Shown here: piece by piece, positions 1 through 8,949 of the stretch | Numbering within the stretch: position 1 is the stretch's first letter | Layout: every line of letters starts with the position of its first letter | NCBI RefSeq assembly: GCF_025151045.1 | Contig: NZ_CP102285.1 | Location: forward strand, 4,154,001 to 4,218,000 | Reading direction: 5' to 3' | DNA length: 64,000 bases | DNA from: Parabacteroides johnsonii DSM 18315 | GTDB lineage: Bacteria > Bacteroidota > Bacteroidia > Bacteroidales > Tannerellaceae | Position numbers and translations under genes: made by a program | The notes under the pieces: model-generated | The model's database searches: none | The model's input: the letters and a program-made list of their open reading frames with translations, nothing else | What the model was told of the DNA's origin: nothing

Positions 1-433
1 AACATATCTGTTGGCTGCGGAAGCTGCTGGCCGTAAAGGAGATTTCGACAAAGCTGCTGAATATATCAATGTGATCCGCAAGCGTGCCGCTTGGGCTGAA
101 GGTGAGCAGAAAGACCAACAGATCTGGCTTTTCGAAGGTGGAGTGAACGATACGCAGAGCACGTATGACGCATTGAAAGTTTCCCCCGCCGACCTGCAGG
201 GTGATTTTATCGAATTTATCCTGAACGAACGTGGGCGTGAATTGTTGGGAGAGACCAACCGTTGGGAAGACTTGGTTCGTTGTGAACTGTTGTATGACTG
301 GGTGAAGAAATACAATCCGGATGCAATCTACATCAAACCGTATCACAAACTTCGTCCTATCCCGCAGAAACACATCGACCGTTTGAACCCTGTCGGCGAA
401 CTCAGCGAAGAACAGAATGAAGGTTACTATTGA
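1..433 (+). CDS. SusD/RagB-family outer-membrane lipoprotein, C-terminal part
   Basis: The gene enters from the left edge, so only the last ~143 residues are visible. The pattern YLLAAEAAGRKGDFDKAAEY, then INVIRKRAAW, and later ERGRELLGETNRWEDLVR with a terminal PIPQ..IDRLNP is the usual C-terminus of RagB/SusD proteins. These surface lipoproteins cap a TonB-dependent SusC transporter and bind glycans or other nutrients. The substrate cannot be told from this fragment. A SusC-type gene would be expected upstream, outside the window. A strong terminator follows, so this is the last gene of its operon. The next genes do not look like part of a polysaccharide locus. Confidence 0.9.
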   Translation, partial: TYLLAAEAAGRKGDFDKAAEYINVIRKRAAWAEGEQKDQQIWLFEGGVNDTQSTYDALKVSPADLQGDFIEFILNERGRELLGETNRWEDLVRCELLYDWVKKYNPDAIYIKPYHKLRPIPQKHIDRLNPVGELSEEQNEGYY

Positions 434-486
434 TGTCTGTCGTTAGAGATTAAGCGATATAAAAAGTAGGTATTAGTTAAAAAGTG

Positions 487-533
487 GCCGGCTACGATGG
501 AATAGATGATATTCCGTTCGTAGCCGGCTTTTT
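487..533 (+). terminator. Intrinsic terminator after the SusD-like gene
   Basis: An 11-bp GC-rich stem (GCCGGCTACGA at 487-497 pairing with TCGTAGCCGGC at 518-528) is extended by GGAAT/ATTCC and followed by a TTTTT run. It lies about 50 nt after the SusD stop codon. Confidence 0.85.
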
Positions 534-948
534 CTGTGTTTTTTCTAAAGAACCTTGAAAAAAGGAGGGAGGAATATCGGTTTTTTGAATCTTCTGTTTA
601 TCTTTGTCGTGTACAGTAAGCTAGATAAAGCGTTATCGCTGGTACAACTTTGGTGGTGAACACGAAAGTTTATATATTATCTCTTGATTGAAACCTCGAA
701 ATTTCTGAATAACTAGTGGATAGTATGTGAATTTTGTTCGCGTTTTTTCTTGTCATGCAAAGTGGGTGTTTATGCACTTGTGTATTCAAGATAAAAAACG
801 TGGGTAATTATCGCATACAACTAGTTATAGGTTGTTCGAGGTCCTTAATCGAGTGTATGTTGTTAATTCCCACGTTTCTTTATAATAACCATCCTGTTTG
901 AGATATTGTTGGAAACATGGGGCGTTTTCGGGTAGAATTTAAGTAAAT
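534..948. other. Intergenic region with a long imperfect inverted repeat
   Basis: No convincing gene is visible here. The main feature is an imperfect inverted repeat, with arms AAACGTGGGTAATTA (796-810) and TTAATTCCCACGTTT (863-877), and further partial pairing inside. It could fold as an RNA in a leader ahead of the gene at 949, or it could be the remains of a mobile sequence. The T-run after the right arm is too weak for a clear terminator. Confidence 0.4.
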
Positions 949-1359
949 ATGGAATTACCTTTATCTATCTCAAATCTTCAGGAGCAATGGTTGCTATCCT
1001 TTTTGAAAAAACTTGATCCTGTCAATATTGCTGAGCTTTTTTGGCAATTGCGACCTTATGTCGTTTTGCATCATGTGGAATTTAAGGAGTCTTCATTTTC
1101 TTTTTTATCAGTTGGTAGTATTAATTTTGTGGATATTGTTGGTTTTGTTCGGGAGGAGGATACTTTAGGCATTCTGTTGAAGAATGGCCGCTTCTATTTA
1201 TTTTCTGCAGCAAGCATGGACCGGCAGTGCATATCGGTTTGTGATCCTGAATTTTATAAGCAAACGGGGAGATTGTTGTCCGGTTGGTCTTCTTTTGTCG
1301 CGAAACAGCAATTATTGTGGTGGAAAATAAAGGAATATCTGCGCAGGAATATACTTTGA
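949..1359 (+). CDS. Hypothetical protein, 136 aa
   Basis: I do not recognise this protein. It starts MELPLSISNLQEQWLL and is rich in Leu, Phe and Trp, with a leucine-rich amphipathic N-terminal stretch and a basic C-terminus (WWKIKEYLRRNIL). No signal peptide or clear transmembrane segment is seen. The DNA is noticeably T-rich compared with the protease gene that follows, which suggests a separate origin. It ends 45 bp before the tricorn-like gene and may share its transcript. The continuous frame and in-frame ATG support a real gene, but no family match backs it. Confidence 0.5.
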   Translation: MELPLSISNLQEQWLLSFLKKLDPVNIAELFWQLRPYVVLHHVEFKESSFSFLSVGSINFVDIVGFVREEDTLGILLKNGRFYLFSAASMDRQCISVCDPEFYKQTGRLLSGWSSFVAKQQLLWWKIKEYLRRNIL

Positions 1360-1404
1360 GGTTTACTTTTTTTACCTTTGTCGGCAGACTAAACGATAAT
1401 AGGT

Positions 1405-4400
1405 ATGAAGAAGAAACTTATCTTTTCTTTATTGGTTCTGGCTGGTGCCCCTTCACTGTTGATGGCGGCGGATGAAGCGCGTCTGTTGCGTTTTCCGGCT
1501 ACGAACGGCAATGAGATTGTTTTCTCGTATGCGGGCGACCTCTACAAGGTCCCGGCTACGGGTGGCGAAGCCGGGCGCCTGACTTCGCATGTGGGGTACG
1601 AGATGTTTCCCCGTTTTTCTCCGGACGGCAAAACGATTGCATTTACCGGGCAATACGATGGTAATACGGAAGTCTACACTATGCCGGTGACGGGTGGGGA
1701 ACCGTTGCGTGTGACCTATACGGCAACGAACAGCCGGGATGACTTGGGTGACCGTATGGGGCCGAACAATATCGTGATGACCTGGACGCCTGACGGCAGC
1801 CGGATCGTGTATCGTAACCGCATCAGCGACGGTTTCAGCGGAAAGTTGTTCACGGTGGAAAAGGAGGGTGGCTTGTCCGAAGTTATTCCACTTCCCGAAG
1901 GCGGATTCTGCAGCTATTCTCCTGATGGTAAACAACTGGCTTATAACCGTGTCATGCGGGAGTTCCGTACCTGGAAATATTACAAAGGCGGGATGGCGGA
2001 TGATATTTGGATTTATAATCCCGATAGGAAGACTGTCGAAAACATTACGGACAATCCTGCCCAGGATATTATCCCTATGTGGATCGGCGATGAAATCTTT
2101 TTCCTTTCCGACCGTGACCGGACAATGAATATCTTTGTGTATAATACGAAGACCAAACAGACGGACAAAGTCACAGACTTTACCGAATACGATGTGAAGT
2201 TCCCAAGCGCAAACGGTAATATGATCGTTTTCGAGAACGGTGGCTATATTTATAAGATGGATGCCGGGAGCAAAAAGCCGGAAAAGGTGAACATCACCCT
2301 GACTTCCGACAATATCTATGCCCGTAGCGAAATTAAGGATGGGGCCGGTTATCTTACTGAGGCCAGTCTGTCACCTGATGGTGAACGTTTAGTGGTGACT
2401 GCCCGCGGAGAAGTGTTCAACTTGCCGGTTGAAAAGGGAGTGACAAAGAATATCACCCGTTCTCCGGGAGCACATGACCGTGATGCGCAATGGTCGCCCG
2501 ACGGCAAATTCATCGTCTATATTTCGGATGCCACCGGAGAGACGGAGCTTTATATGCAGGATGCCACCGGAGGTGAGCCCGTCCAGCTGACAAAGGACAA
2601 TGATACTTATATCCGTAGTTTCGAACTGAGTCCGGATTCGAAGACACTCGTTTATACGGATCGTAAGAATCGTGTTAACTTGTTGGATATTGCTACAAAA
2701 CAGGTGACCACCTTGTTGCAGGATCCGATGGGCGAACCGCGGGGCGTGACTTTCTCGCCGGATAGCAAATGGTTGACTTATACCCGTACAGGGAACAATG
2801 AATATAGCATCGTTTATGTTTATAATCTGGTTGATAGGAAAGAATATCCGGTGACGGATAAGTGGTATGATTCTTCTTCTCCGGTATTCAGTACGGATGG
2901 TAAATATCTGGTTTTTGCATCTGCCCGGGACTTCAATCCGACCTACGGATCACTGGAATGGAACCATGTCTATAATAATATGTATGGAGTTTATCTGGCG
3001 ATGTTGTCCAAAGACACTCCTTCGCCTTTCATAGAGAAGGACGCGGAAGTTGCTGTTGCCAAAGAGGAATCAAAGAAAAATACACCGGCAAAGAAGGAAA
3101 ATATAAAGAAAGACGAACTTGCTACTGCTGTTGTCAAGATCGATTTCGACGGGATTACGGACCGTATCGTCAAGCTGCCGGTGAGCCCTTCCTATTACGG
3201 GAATTTCTATTCGGACGGAAATAAAGTTTACTACTGGGGACGTGGCGGAACGAAAGTATTCGACCTGAAGGAGCAGAAGGAAGACGTGGTGGCTGACGGT
3301 GCTTCTATGGGTGTCGAACCCGGTAGCAAGAAAGCGCTTTTCTTCAAGAAAAATGCTCTTTATGTGACAGATATCCCTTTGGGAAAAGCAGACCTGAGCG
3401 ATCCGGTGAACCTGTCGAATATGAAAATCACGGTCGATTATCCGAAGGAATGGGCACAGATTTTCGATGAGGCATGGCGGGCCTTCCGTGACGGTTTCTA
3501 TCTGGAGAATATGCACGGGGTAGATTGGAATGCGGTCAAGGCAAAATATCAGGTGCTTGTCCCGTATGCCAAAACACGTCTGGATTTGAACTACATCATC
3601 GGTGAGATGATCGGCGAACTAAACTGTGGTCATGCGTATGTGAATCCGGGTGAGGTGGAACGTCCCGACCGGATAAAAACGGGTATGTTAGGTGCTGAGA
3701 TCTCTCGTGACAAGAGTGGTTTCTTCCGTTTGGAAAAGATTCTTCCGGGCGCTTCCTGGAGCAAGTCGTTGCGCTCTCCACTTGTCGAACCGGGCATCGA
3801 GGCGAAGGTGGGTGAGTTTATCGTAGCAATCGACGGCGTGCCGACAAACTGTGTGAAAGATATGTATTCGTTGTTGGTCGGCAAGGCAGATGTCCCGACG
3901 GAAATTTCGTTGAACAGCAAACCTCAGTTGGAGGGAGCACGCAAGATCGTGATCAGTCCGCTGGAAGAAGAATATTCTTTGTACCACTATAACTGGGTAC
4001 AGGATAATATCAAGAAAGTCGACAAAGCGTCGAACGGCAAGATTGGCTATATCTATATCCCAGATATGGGACCGGAAGGACTGAACGAATTCTCCCGCTA
4101 TTTCTATCCGCAGCTTGATAAGGAAGGTCTGATTATCGATGACCGTGCCAATGGCGGCGGTAATGTTTCGCCGATGATCCTTGAACGTCTTTCACGCGAA
4201 CCATACCGGCTGACGATGCGTCGTGGTTCGGCTCGTATCGGAACTGTTCCCGATGCTGTGCAGGTAGGTCCGAAAGTATGCTTGATCAATAAATACTCGG
4301 CTTCCGATGGTGACCTCTTTCCATGGGGCTTTCGTGCATTAGGATTGGGTAAACTGATCGGGACGCGTACGTGGGGCGGTATCGTCGGTATCAGCGGCTC

Positions 4401-4644
4401 GTTACCTTATATGGATGGGACGGACATCCGCGTACCTTTCTTCACAAGTTTCGATCCGAAGACAGGTAACTGGATTATCGAGAACCAGGGTGTCGATCCC
4501 GATATCCTGATCGATAATGATCCTGTTAAAGAATGGAACGGTGAAGACCAACAGCTTGACCGTGCCATCCAGGAGGTCATGAAAGAACTCCAGAACCGCA
4601 AACCGCTTCCGGGAGTTCCGACACCGAGAGACTTTAGTAAATAA
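1405..4644 (+). CDS. Tricorn-like protease (S41 family) with propeller and PDZ domains
   Basis: The 1079-residue protein has a signal peptide (hydrophobic core 5-20, ending LLMAAD), so it is exported. Residues ~30-550 form WD/TolB-like propeller blades (repeated PxFSPDGKxIxF and WSPDGKFIVY motifs). A Lys/Glu-rich linker lies near 555-575. It is followed by a core domain with GELNCGHAYV (His near 741), a PDZ domain (~755-860) and an S41 peptidase domain with the YSASDGDLFPWGF motif (nucleophile Ser near 965). This layout and the His/Ser spacing match archaeal tricorn. Bacterial homologues are thought to degrade peptides in the periplasm; the substrate is unknown. The long first domain is contiguous, with no sign of disruption. 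Confidence 0.93.
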   Translation: MKKKLIFSLLVLAGAPSLLMAADEARLLRFPATNGNEIVFSYAGDLYKVPATGGEAGRLTSHVGYEMFPRFSPDGKTIAFTGQYDGNTEVYTMPVTGGEPLRVTYTATNSRDDLGDRMGPNNIVMTWTPDGSRIVYRNRISDGFSGKLFTVEKEGGLSEVIPLPEGGFCSYSPDGKQLAYNRVMREFRTWKYYKGGMADDIWIYNPDRKTVENITDNPAQDIIPMWIGDEIFFLSDRDRTMNIFVYNTKTKQTDKVTDFTEYDVKFPSANGNMIVFENGGYIYKMDAGSKKPEKVNITLTSDNIYARSEIKDGAGYLTEASLSPDGERLVVTARGEVFNLPVEKGVTKNITRSPGAHDRDAQWSPDGKFIVYISDATGETELYMQDATGGEPVQLTKDNDTYIRSFELSPDSKTLVYTDRKNRVNLLDIATKQVTTLLQDPMGEPRGVTFSPDSKWLTYTRTGNNEYSIVYVYNLVDRKEYPVTDKWYDSSSPVFSTDGKYLVFASARDFNPTYGSLEWNHVYNNMYGVYLAMLSKDTPSPFIEKDAEVAVAKEESKKNTPAKKENIKKDELATAVVKIDFDGITDRIVKLPVSPSYYGNFYSDGNKVYYWGRGGTKVFDLKEQKEDVVADGASMGVEPGSKKALFFKKNALYVTDIPLGKADLSDPVNLSNMKITVDYPKEWAQIFDEAWRAFRDGFYLENMHGVDWNAVKAKYQVLVPYAKTRLDLNYIIGEMIGELNCGHAYVNPGEVERPDRIKTGMLGAEISRDKSGFFRLEKILPGASWSKSLRSPLVEPGIEAKVGEFIVAIDGVPTNCVKDMYSLLVGKADVPTEISLNSKPQLEGARKIVISPLEEEYSLYHYNWVQDNIKKVDKASNGKIGYIYIPDMGPEGLNEFSRYFYPQLDKEGLIIDDRANGGGNVSPMILERLSREPYRLTMRRGSARIGTVPDAVQVGPKVCLINKYSASDGDLFPWGFRALGLGKLIGTRTWGGIVGISGSLPYMDGTDIRVPFFTSFDPKTGNWIIENQGVDPDILIDNDPVKEWNGEDQQLDRAIQEVMKELQNRKPLPGVPTPRDFSK

Positions 4645-4657
4645 TTGACAATTAATG

Positions 4658-4813
4658 ATGAGGTGTGCCAAATATTGGTATTCATGGGACGCAGATAACA
4701 CAGACGAGCGCAGATTAACGCAGATATTATTAATTATCAGTAAAATAAATCTGCGTCCGCCTGTGTATTTTGTGTTATCTGCGTCCAGTGATATCAAATT
4801 GACACACCCTCAT
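4658..4813. repeat. Palindromic intergenic repeat, copy A
   Basis: The ~156-bp element begins ATGAGGTGTGCCAAAT and ends with the near-complement ATTGACACACCCTCAT. Inside lie inverted GACGCAGATAACACAGAC / TTATCTGCGTCC arms around an A/T-rich centre. The same element occurs at 23996-24160, inverted at 55411-55553, and as a core only at 28977-29082. It sits between two plus-strand genes and could fold into one long hairpin. Short AATTGACAATT-type repeats flank it on both sides. Confidence 0.9.
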
Positions 4814-4857
4814 TGGATTAGTCGTCATTGTCCGTTATCAATTGTAAATTAAAAAAT

Positions 4858-5382
4858 ATGGAACGTTTTGCCGCAATCGACTTTGAGACTGCTAATGGGA
4901 AACGTAGTAGTATTTGTAGTATCGGGATTGCCATTATTGAGGATAATAAGGTGATCGATTCTATTTACACGCTGGTCCGTCCGTATCCGAACTTCTACAC
5001 CCGGTTTACCACTGCCGTTCATGGTATAACCATGCAGGACACGATCGATTCTCCTGACTTTGAGGAAGTTTGGTCTGAGATTGCCGGCAAATTGCAGGAT
5101 ATTCCTCTGGTTGCCCATAACAGCCCTTTTGACGAAGGTTGCCTGCGGGCTGCTCACGAAGCCTATGACCTTGCCTATCCCAAATATCAGTTCTATTGTA
5201 CCTGCCGCTTGTCAAGGCGCATGTATCCTTTCTTGGTCAACCACCAACTACAGACTGTTGCCGCTCATTGTGGATACGATCTGACCTATCATCACCATGC
5301 AATGGCCGATGCTTATGCCTGTGCGCATATCGCGGCAACCATGATGCGGGAAAAGGGAGTCGAAAGGCTGTGTGATTTATGA
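4858..5382 (+). CDS. 3'-5' exonuclease, DnaQ-like (DEDDh)
   Basis: The protein has 174 residues and starts at the ATG in front of ERFAAIDFETANG; an upstream in-frame start would read through A/T-rich intergenic sequence. Exo I carries the Asp and Glu of AIDFETA (residues 8 and 10), Exo II lies in LVAHNSPFD, and Exo III is YHHHAMADA with the catalytic His and Asp. These are the metal-binding residues of DEDDh exonucleases, such as the DNA polymerase III epsilon subunit. The protein is only the nuclease domain, with no polymerase-binding tail or BRCT domain visible. It is therefore more likely a repair or RNA/DNA-trimming exonuclease than the replicative proofreader. Its stop is 1 nt from the end of the convergent symporter gene. 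Confidence 0.9.
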   Translation: MERFAAIDFETANGKRSSICSIGIAIIEDNKVIDSIYTLVRPYPNFYTRFTTAVHGITMQDTIDSPDFEEVWSEIAGKLQDIPLVAHNSPFDEGCLRAAHEAYDLAYPKYQFYCTCRLSRRMYPFLVNHQLQTVAAHCGYDLTYHHHAMADAYACAHIAATMMREKGVERLCDL

Positions 5383-5383
5383 T

Positions 5384-6547
5384 TTACTCACCGGCAATCT
5401 TGTTCACTACGACCGCAATCGCTCCATCGCCCGTCACATTGCAAGCGGTCCCGAAACTATCCATTGCGATATAAAGAGCAATCATCAGCGCCTGTAATGT
5501 CTCGTTGAACCCTAACATACTTTGTAGCAATCCGAGTGCAGCCATGATAGCGCCTCCCGGTACACCGGGAGCTGCTACCATCGTGACTCCTAACATCATA
5601 ATGAATCCGGCAAGGGAAGTAAAGGTGACGGGCTCACCTGACATATACATGATTGCCATCGCACAGGCGGTGATCTTCATCGTGCTGCCTGCCAGATGGA
5701 TAGTGGCACAAAGGGGAATGACAAAGATCGCGATGTTCTCCCGTACTCCGTTCTTGACCGCCTGTGCCAATGTTACAGGGATGGTGGCGGCTGAGGACTG
5801 TGTCCCCAATGCGGTTGCATAAGCCGGAAGCATGTTTTTCAGTAACCTGAGCGGGTTTTTTCCACTCACGCTGCCAGCAACAGTGAACTGGATAAGCAGC
5901 AGCAAGACATGCAGGACAAATATTACAATTATCACTTTCAGGAACATGGTGATTACGCTCATGACTTGCCCGCTCACCGTCATGTTTAGGAAAATGCCGA
6001 AAATATGAAGTGGCAATAAAGGAATGATAACTGCCTCGATCAGTTTCGTAATGATTTTCTGGAAGTCGGAAAAGGCTTCGTGTAATACTCCTCTGTCGAT
6101 ATAAGACAAGCCGAGTCCGATGGTGAAGGATAGCAGTAAAGCTGTCATGACATCCATTGGTGGTGGCATGGCGACTGTGAAGTAGGGTTGCAACATGAAA
6201 TCTTCGGGATTTTCCATTGCCGTCAACTCCGTGTTGACCGGTAGGATGTGGGGGAAGATTGCCGAGCTGCTGAAATAGGTAAAGAAACCGGAAAAAATAG
6301 TCGAACCATACGCGAGCAGTGCAGTTAATGCCAGTAGCCTGCCGGCCCCTTTGCCTAATTCCCCGATGGCCGGTGTCACCAACCCCAGAATAATGAGCGG
6401 GATTGAAAACGACAGGAAGTTGCCGAACAAAGAATTAAATGTAACAAAGATGCGGGCGATCCCGCCGGGCAGGAACTGCCCGAACACAACACCGGCTGCG
6501 ATGGCAATAACGACCTTAGCCAGTAACGACACTTTCAGTTTTTTCAT
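5384..6547 (-). CDS. Dicarboxylate/amino acid:cation symporter (DAACS family)
   Basis: This 387-residue inner-membrane protein has multiple hydrophobic helices. Features typical of glutamate/aspartate/serine:Na+ symporters are ALGTQSSAATIPVT (Ser-rich re-entrant hairpin 1), a later region with APGVPGGAIMAALG (hairpin 2), and DSFGTACNVTGDGAIA (the substrate-binding Asp/Asn helix 8 region). The exact substrate, for example Glu/Asp, Ser/Thr or dicarboxylates, cannot be called. Its start lies 32 bp inside the end of the upstream nhaC-like gene, so the two are probably translated in a coupled way. Both transporters use ion gradients, so one may supply or balance Na+ for the other. Confidence 0.9.
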   Translation of the reverse strand: MKKLKVSLLAKVVIAIAAGVVFGQFLPGGIARIFVTFNSLFGNFLSFSIPLIILGLVTPAIGELGKGAGRLLALTALLAYGSTIFSGFFTYFSSSAIFPHILPVNTELTAMENPEDFMLQPYFTVAMPPPMDVMTALLLSFTIGLGLSYIDRGVLHEAFSDFQKIITKLIEAVIIPLLPLHIFGIFLNMTVSGQVMSVITMFLKVIIVIFVLHVLLLLIQFTVAGSVSGKNPLRLLKNMLPAYATALGTQSSAATIPVTLAQAVKNGVRENIAIFVIPLCATIHLAGSTMKITACAMAIMYMSGEPVTFTSLAGFIMMLGVTMVAAPGVPGGAIMAALGLLQSMLGFNETLQALMIALYIAMDSFGTACNVTGDGAIAVVVNKIAGE

Positions 6548-7982
6548 TTTTTCTTTTTATTTTGAACCCGATTGCAGCAATCGTGATGCTCATCAACGGG
6601 CTGATTAGATTAAAGAAACAATAAGGAAGATAGGTGAATGTTGCCACTCCGAGGATTGTGGCCTGTGTCATACCGCAGGTATTCCATGGGATCAGTACGG
6701 AAGTGACCGTGACGGCGTCTTCTACCGTACGGCTCAGCAGACGGCTTTCATATCCTTTCTTCTTATAAATGTCCTTGAACATATTTCCAGTCAGGATGAT
6801 GGAAATATATTGGTCGGCCGTGCAGATGTTGAGGAACAGCCCCGATGCGACTGTCGACGCTACCAGTCCGACCGTCCGTTTCATAAAGCGCAGGAATACA
6901 GAGGTGATACTGCCTAACATCCCGCTTGCGGCCATTGCCCCACCGAAACACATGGCACAAAGGATCAGCCAAATCGTATTCATCATGCCCGACATGCCTC
7001 GCGTGGCAACCAGGCTGTTCAGATCCGGATTACCGGTTTCTATGCCTGTGCTGCCGTAAAATGTCATGAACAGGCCCTTGAAATTGGATTGGATAGTCGA
7101 GGTTGGTAAATTGGAGATTTCTTGCAATAGATGTGGCTGGAAGATCAACGCGAACATGCCTGCCAATGCTGCCGAGATGAACAGCGTGATGATTGACGGA
7201 ACTCTTTTGGCAATCAGGATGCCGGTGATGACCGGCACGATCAGTAGCCACGGCGTGATGTGGAACGTGTTGTTCAGGGCGATCGAGTACTGTTCGATCT
7301 GGTCCGTTGCTGTCGCCTCATGTGAAAAACCGGCTACCGTGAAGATAACGAGCGTGACCAGCATGGAGGGAACTGTTGTGATCATCATGTAGCGGATATG
7401 TTTGAAAAGAGGTGTGTCCGTCACCGACGAGGCGAGGATGGTCGTGTCGGAAAGCGGGGATATTTTGTCCCCGAAATAGGCTCCTGAAATGATTGCTCCG
7501 GCAATCCATCCGTCGGAGAAGCCTTGTGCCTGTCCGATTCCTAAGAGGGCGATCCCGATAGTGGCGATGGTGGTCCATGAACTTCCCGTCATGACCGAGA
7601 CGACCGCACAGATGAGGCAGGTCGACGCCAAGAAGAAACTGGGATGAATGATCTGCATCCCGTAATAAATCAGGGTGGGGACGACACCGCTTATCATCCA
7701 GCTGCCTGACAGAGCCCCAATAATCAGCAAGATGATCAGAGCCGTCGCAACACCGGTGATATTATTGACCATCGCCAGTTCCAGCGCCTTCCAGCGTACT
7801 TTGCTGTAGGTCATGGCAATTAAGCAGCAGATAGCGGTAGCGGTAAGCAACACGATCTGGCTGCCGCCACTGAGGGCATCGCTGCCGAATGTGCGTATTG
7901 TCACAAATAAAAGGGTTACCAAAACAAGTATGGGAACCAAGGATAGTAAAGGCGAAGGAATCTTCGTCGGATTATGCTCCAT
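6516..7982 (-). CDS. nhaC: Na+/H+ antiporter, NhaC family
   Basis: The 488-residue polytopic membrane protein has the repeated transmembrane pattern of NhaC proteins. It includes VMTGSSWTTIATIGIALLGIG and the conserved ISGAYFGDKISPLSDTT segment, which carries the acidic and polar residues linked to ion binding in this family. A second copy of the pattern appears around ICTADQYISIILTGN and VTSVLIPWNTCGM. It would exchange Na+ (or a related organic ion pair) for protons at the inner membrane. Its 3' end overlaps the DAACS symporter start. A possible -7 element (TAAATTTG, minus strand, 8017-8024) lies 35 nt upstream, but without a clear -33 partner. Confidence 0.88.
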   Translation of the reverse strand: MEHNPTKIPSPLLSLVPILVLVTLLFVTIRTFGSDALSGGSQIVLLTATAICCLIAMTYSKVRWKALELAMVNNITGVATALIILLIIGALSGSWMISGVVPTLIYYGMQIIHPSFFLASTCLICAVVSVMTGSSWTTIATIGIALLGIGQAQGFSDGWIAGAIISGAYFGDKISPLSDTTILASSVTDTPLFKHIRYMMITTVPSMLVTLVIFTVAGFSHEATATDQIEQYSIALNNTFHITPWLLIVPVITGILIAKRVPSIITLFISAALAGMFALIFQPHLLQEISNLPTSTIQSNFKGLFMTFYGSTGIETGNPDLNSLVATRGMSGMMNTIWLILCAMCFGGAMAASGMLGSITSVFLRFMKRTVGLVASTVASGLFLNICTADQYISIILTGNMFKDIYKKKGYESRLLSRTVEDAVTVTSVLIPWNTCGMTQATILGVATFTYLPYCFFNLISPLMSITIAAIGFKIKRKNEKTESVVTG

Positions 7983-8074
7983 TTCTCAATAATACTTATT
8001 CTATGTGTTTACTTTGCAAATTTAATAGAAATGCCCTGAAGTGCTTCTATTATGTAAGTGATTTTAAGAACGTA

Positions 8075-8770
8075 TTAATGATTTTGCAGTAATAACTCCT
8101 TCAACTCTTTTACTCCTTCCGATGCTCCTTTCCGTATGAAACAGATATCATCGCGATAGGCTTTTACCTCTTTCGGATCGATGAGATAGATCGGCTGGCC
8201 ACGGCGCACATAGTTCAGCAGTCCGGCTGCCGGATACACGTTGAGCGAAGTCCCGATCACCACAAAAATGTCACAGTCTTCCACCAGGCGGATCGCCGGG
8301 TCGATCATCGGAACCGCCTCGCCGAACCAGACGATGAAGGGGCGGAGTTGTACCCCATGAGGGTCCTTGTCTCCAATATGTAGGTCTGGATTTTCGGGCG
8401 ATATATCATAAGTCGTATTCAAGTCGCGAACGGAGCAGGCTTTCATCAGTTCACCGTGCAGATGAACCACATGGCTGCTTCCTGCTTGTTCGTGCAGGTT
8501 GTCAATGTTCTGAGTGATAATATGGACGTCGAACTCTTGTTCCAGGTCGGCGAGCCCGATATGCCCGGCGTTAGGTTTTGTGTTCAATAATTCTCGGCGT
8601 CGTTGGTTGTAAAAGTTGAGTACCAATTCCGGATTGGCAGCAAAGCCTTCCGGGGTTGCCACATCTTCTACCCGGTATTTCTCCCATAGTCCGTCCGAGT
8701 CACGGAAAGTCGAAATACCACTTTCGGCGCTCATCCCGGCACCGGTCAGTACGACTAGTTTCTTTTTCAT
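8075..8770 (-). CDS. cobB: Sir2-family NAD-dependent protein deacylase
   Basis: The 231-residue protein shows GAGMSAESGISTFRDSDGLW (NAD-binding), TQNIDNLHEQAG, and HLHGEL with catalytic His105. FYNQRRR supplies Tyr54 and Arg57, the Y-x-x-R pair that lets class III sirtuins remove succinyl or malonyl groups. So it may act on acidic acyl-lysines as well as acetyl-lysine. The usual zinc-binding Cys pairs are missing: only one Cys (Cys112) is seen between the catalytic His and the LRPFIVWFGE segment. The protein is therefore probably zinc-free. It is a single gene between nhaC and the mannosidase pair. A possible -7 box (TATATTTG, minus strand) lies about 30 nt upstream of the start. Confidence 0.92.
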   Translation of the reverse strand: MKKKLVVLTGAGMSAESGISTFRDSDGLWEKYRVEDVATPEGFAANPELVLNFYNQRRRELLNTKPNAGHIGLADLEQEFDVHIITQNIDNLHEQAGSSHVVHLHGELMKACSVRDLNTTYDISPENPDLHIGDKDPHGVQLRPFIVWFGEAVPMIDPAIRLVEDCDIFVVIGTSLNVYPAAGLLNYVRRGQPIYLIDPKEVKAYRDDICFIRKGASEGVKELKELLLQNH

Positions 8771-8887
8771 AAGGCAGTTGTTCTATATTCTTTACAAATA
8801 TAGAAAAGAAAAATCATTCCGGCTTCCCAATATTCTCTGATTTTAAATAGGCGAGCGGTGTATTAGGATGTTTTTGCATAATAGTTT

Positions 8888-8916
8888 GGGCATGGATTTT
8901 TATGCAACCCATGCCC
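8888..8916. other. Short hairpin downstream of the GH125 gene
   Basis: GGGCATGG (8888-8895) pairs with CCATGCCC (8909-8916) between the sirtuin and mannosidase genes. It lies 30-60 nt past the GH125 stop. No U-run follows on the minus strand, so it may stabilise the mRNA end rather than terminate. Confidence 0.35.
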
Positions 8917-8949
8917 GGATCAGGTCTGTTTGTAGACGATATGTGTCTG

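Noticed and set aside
1453-1935. Long antisense frames under the tricorn-like gene and other strong genes
   Set aside because: They are typical shadows of G/C-biased third codon positions and encode no recognisable protein.
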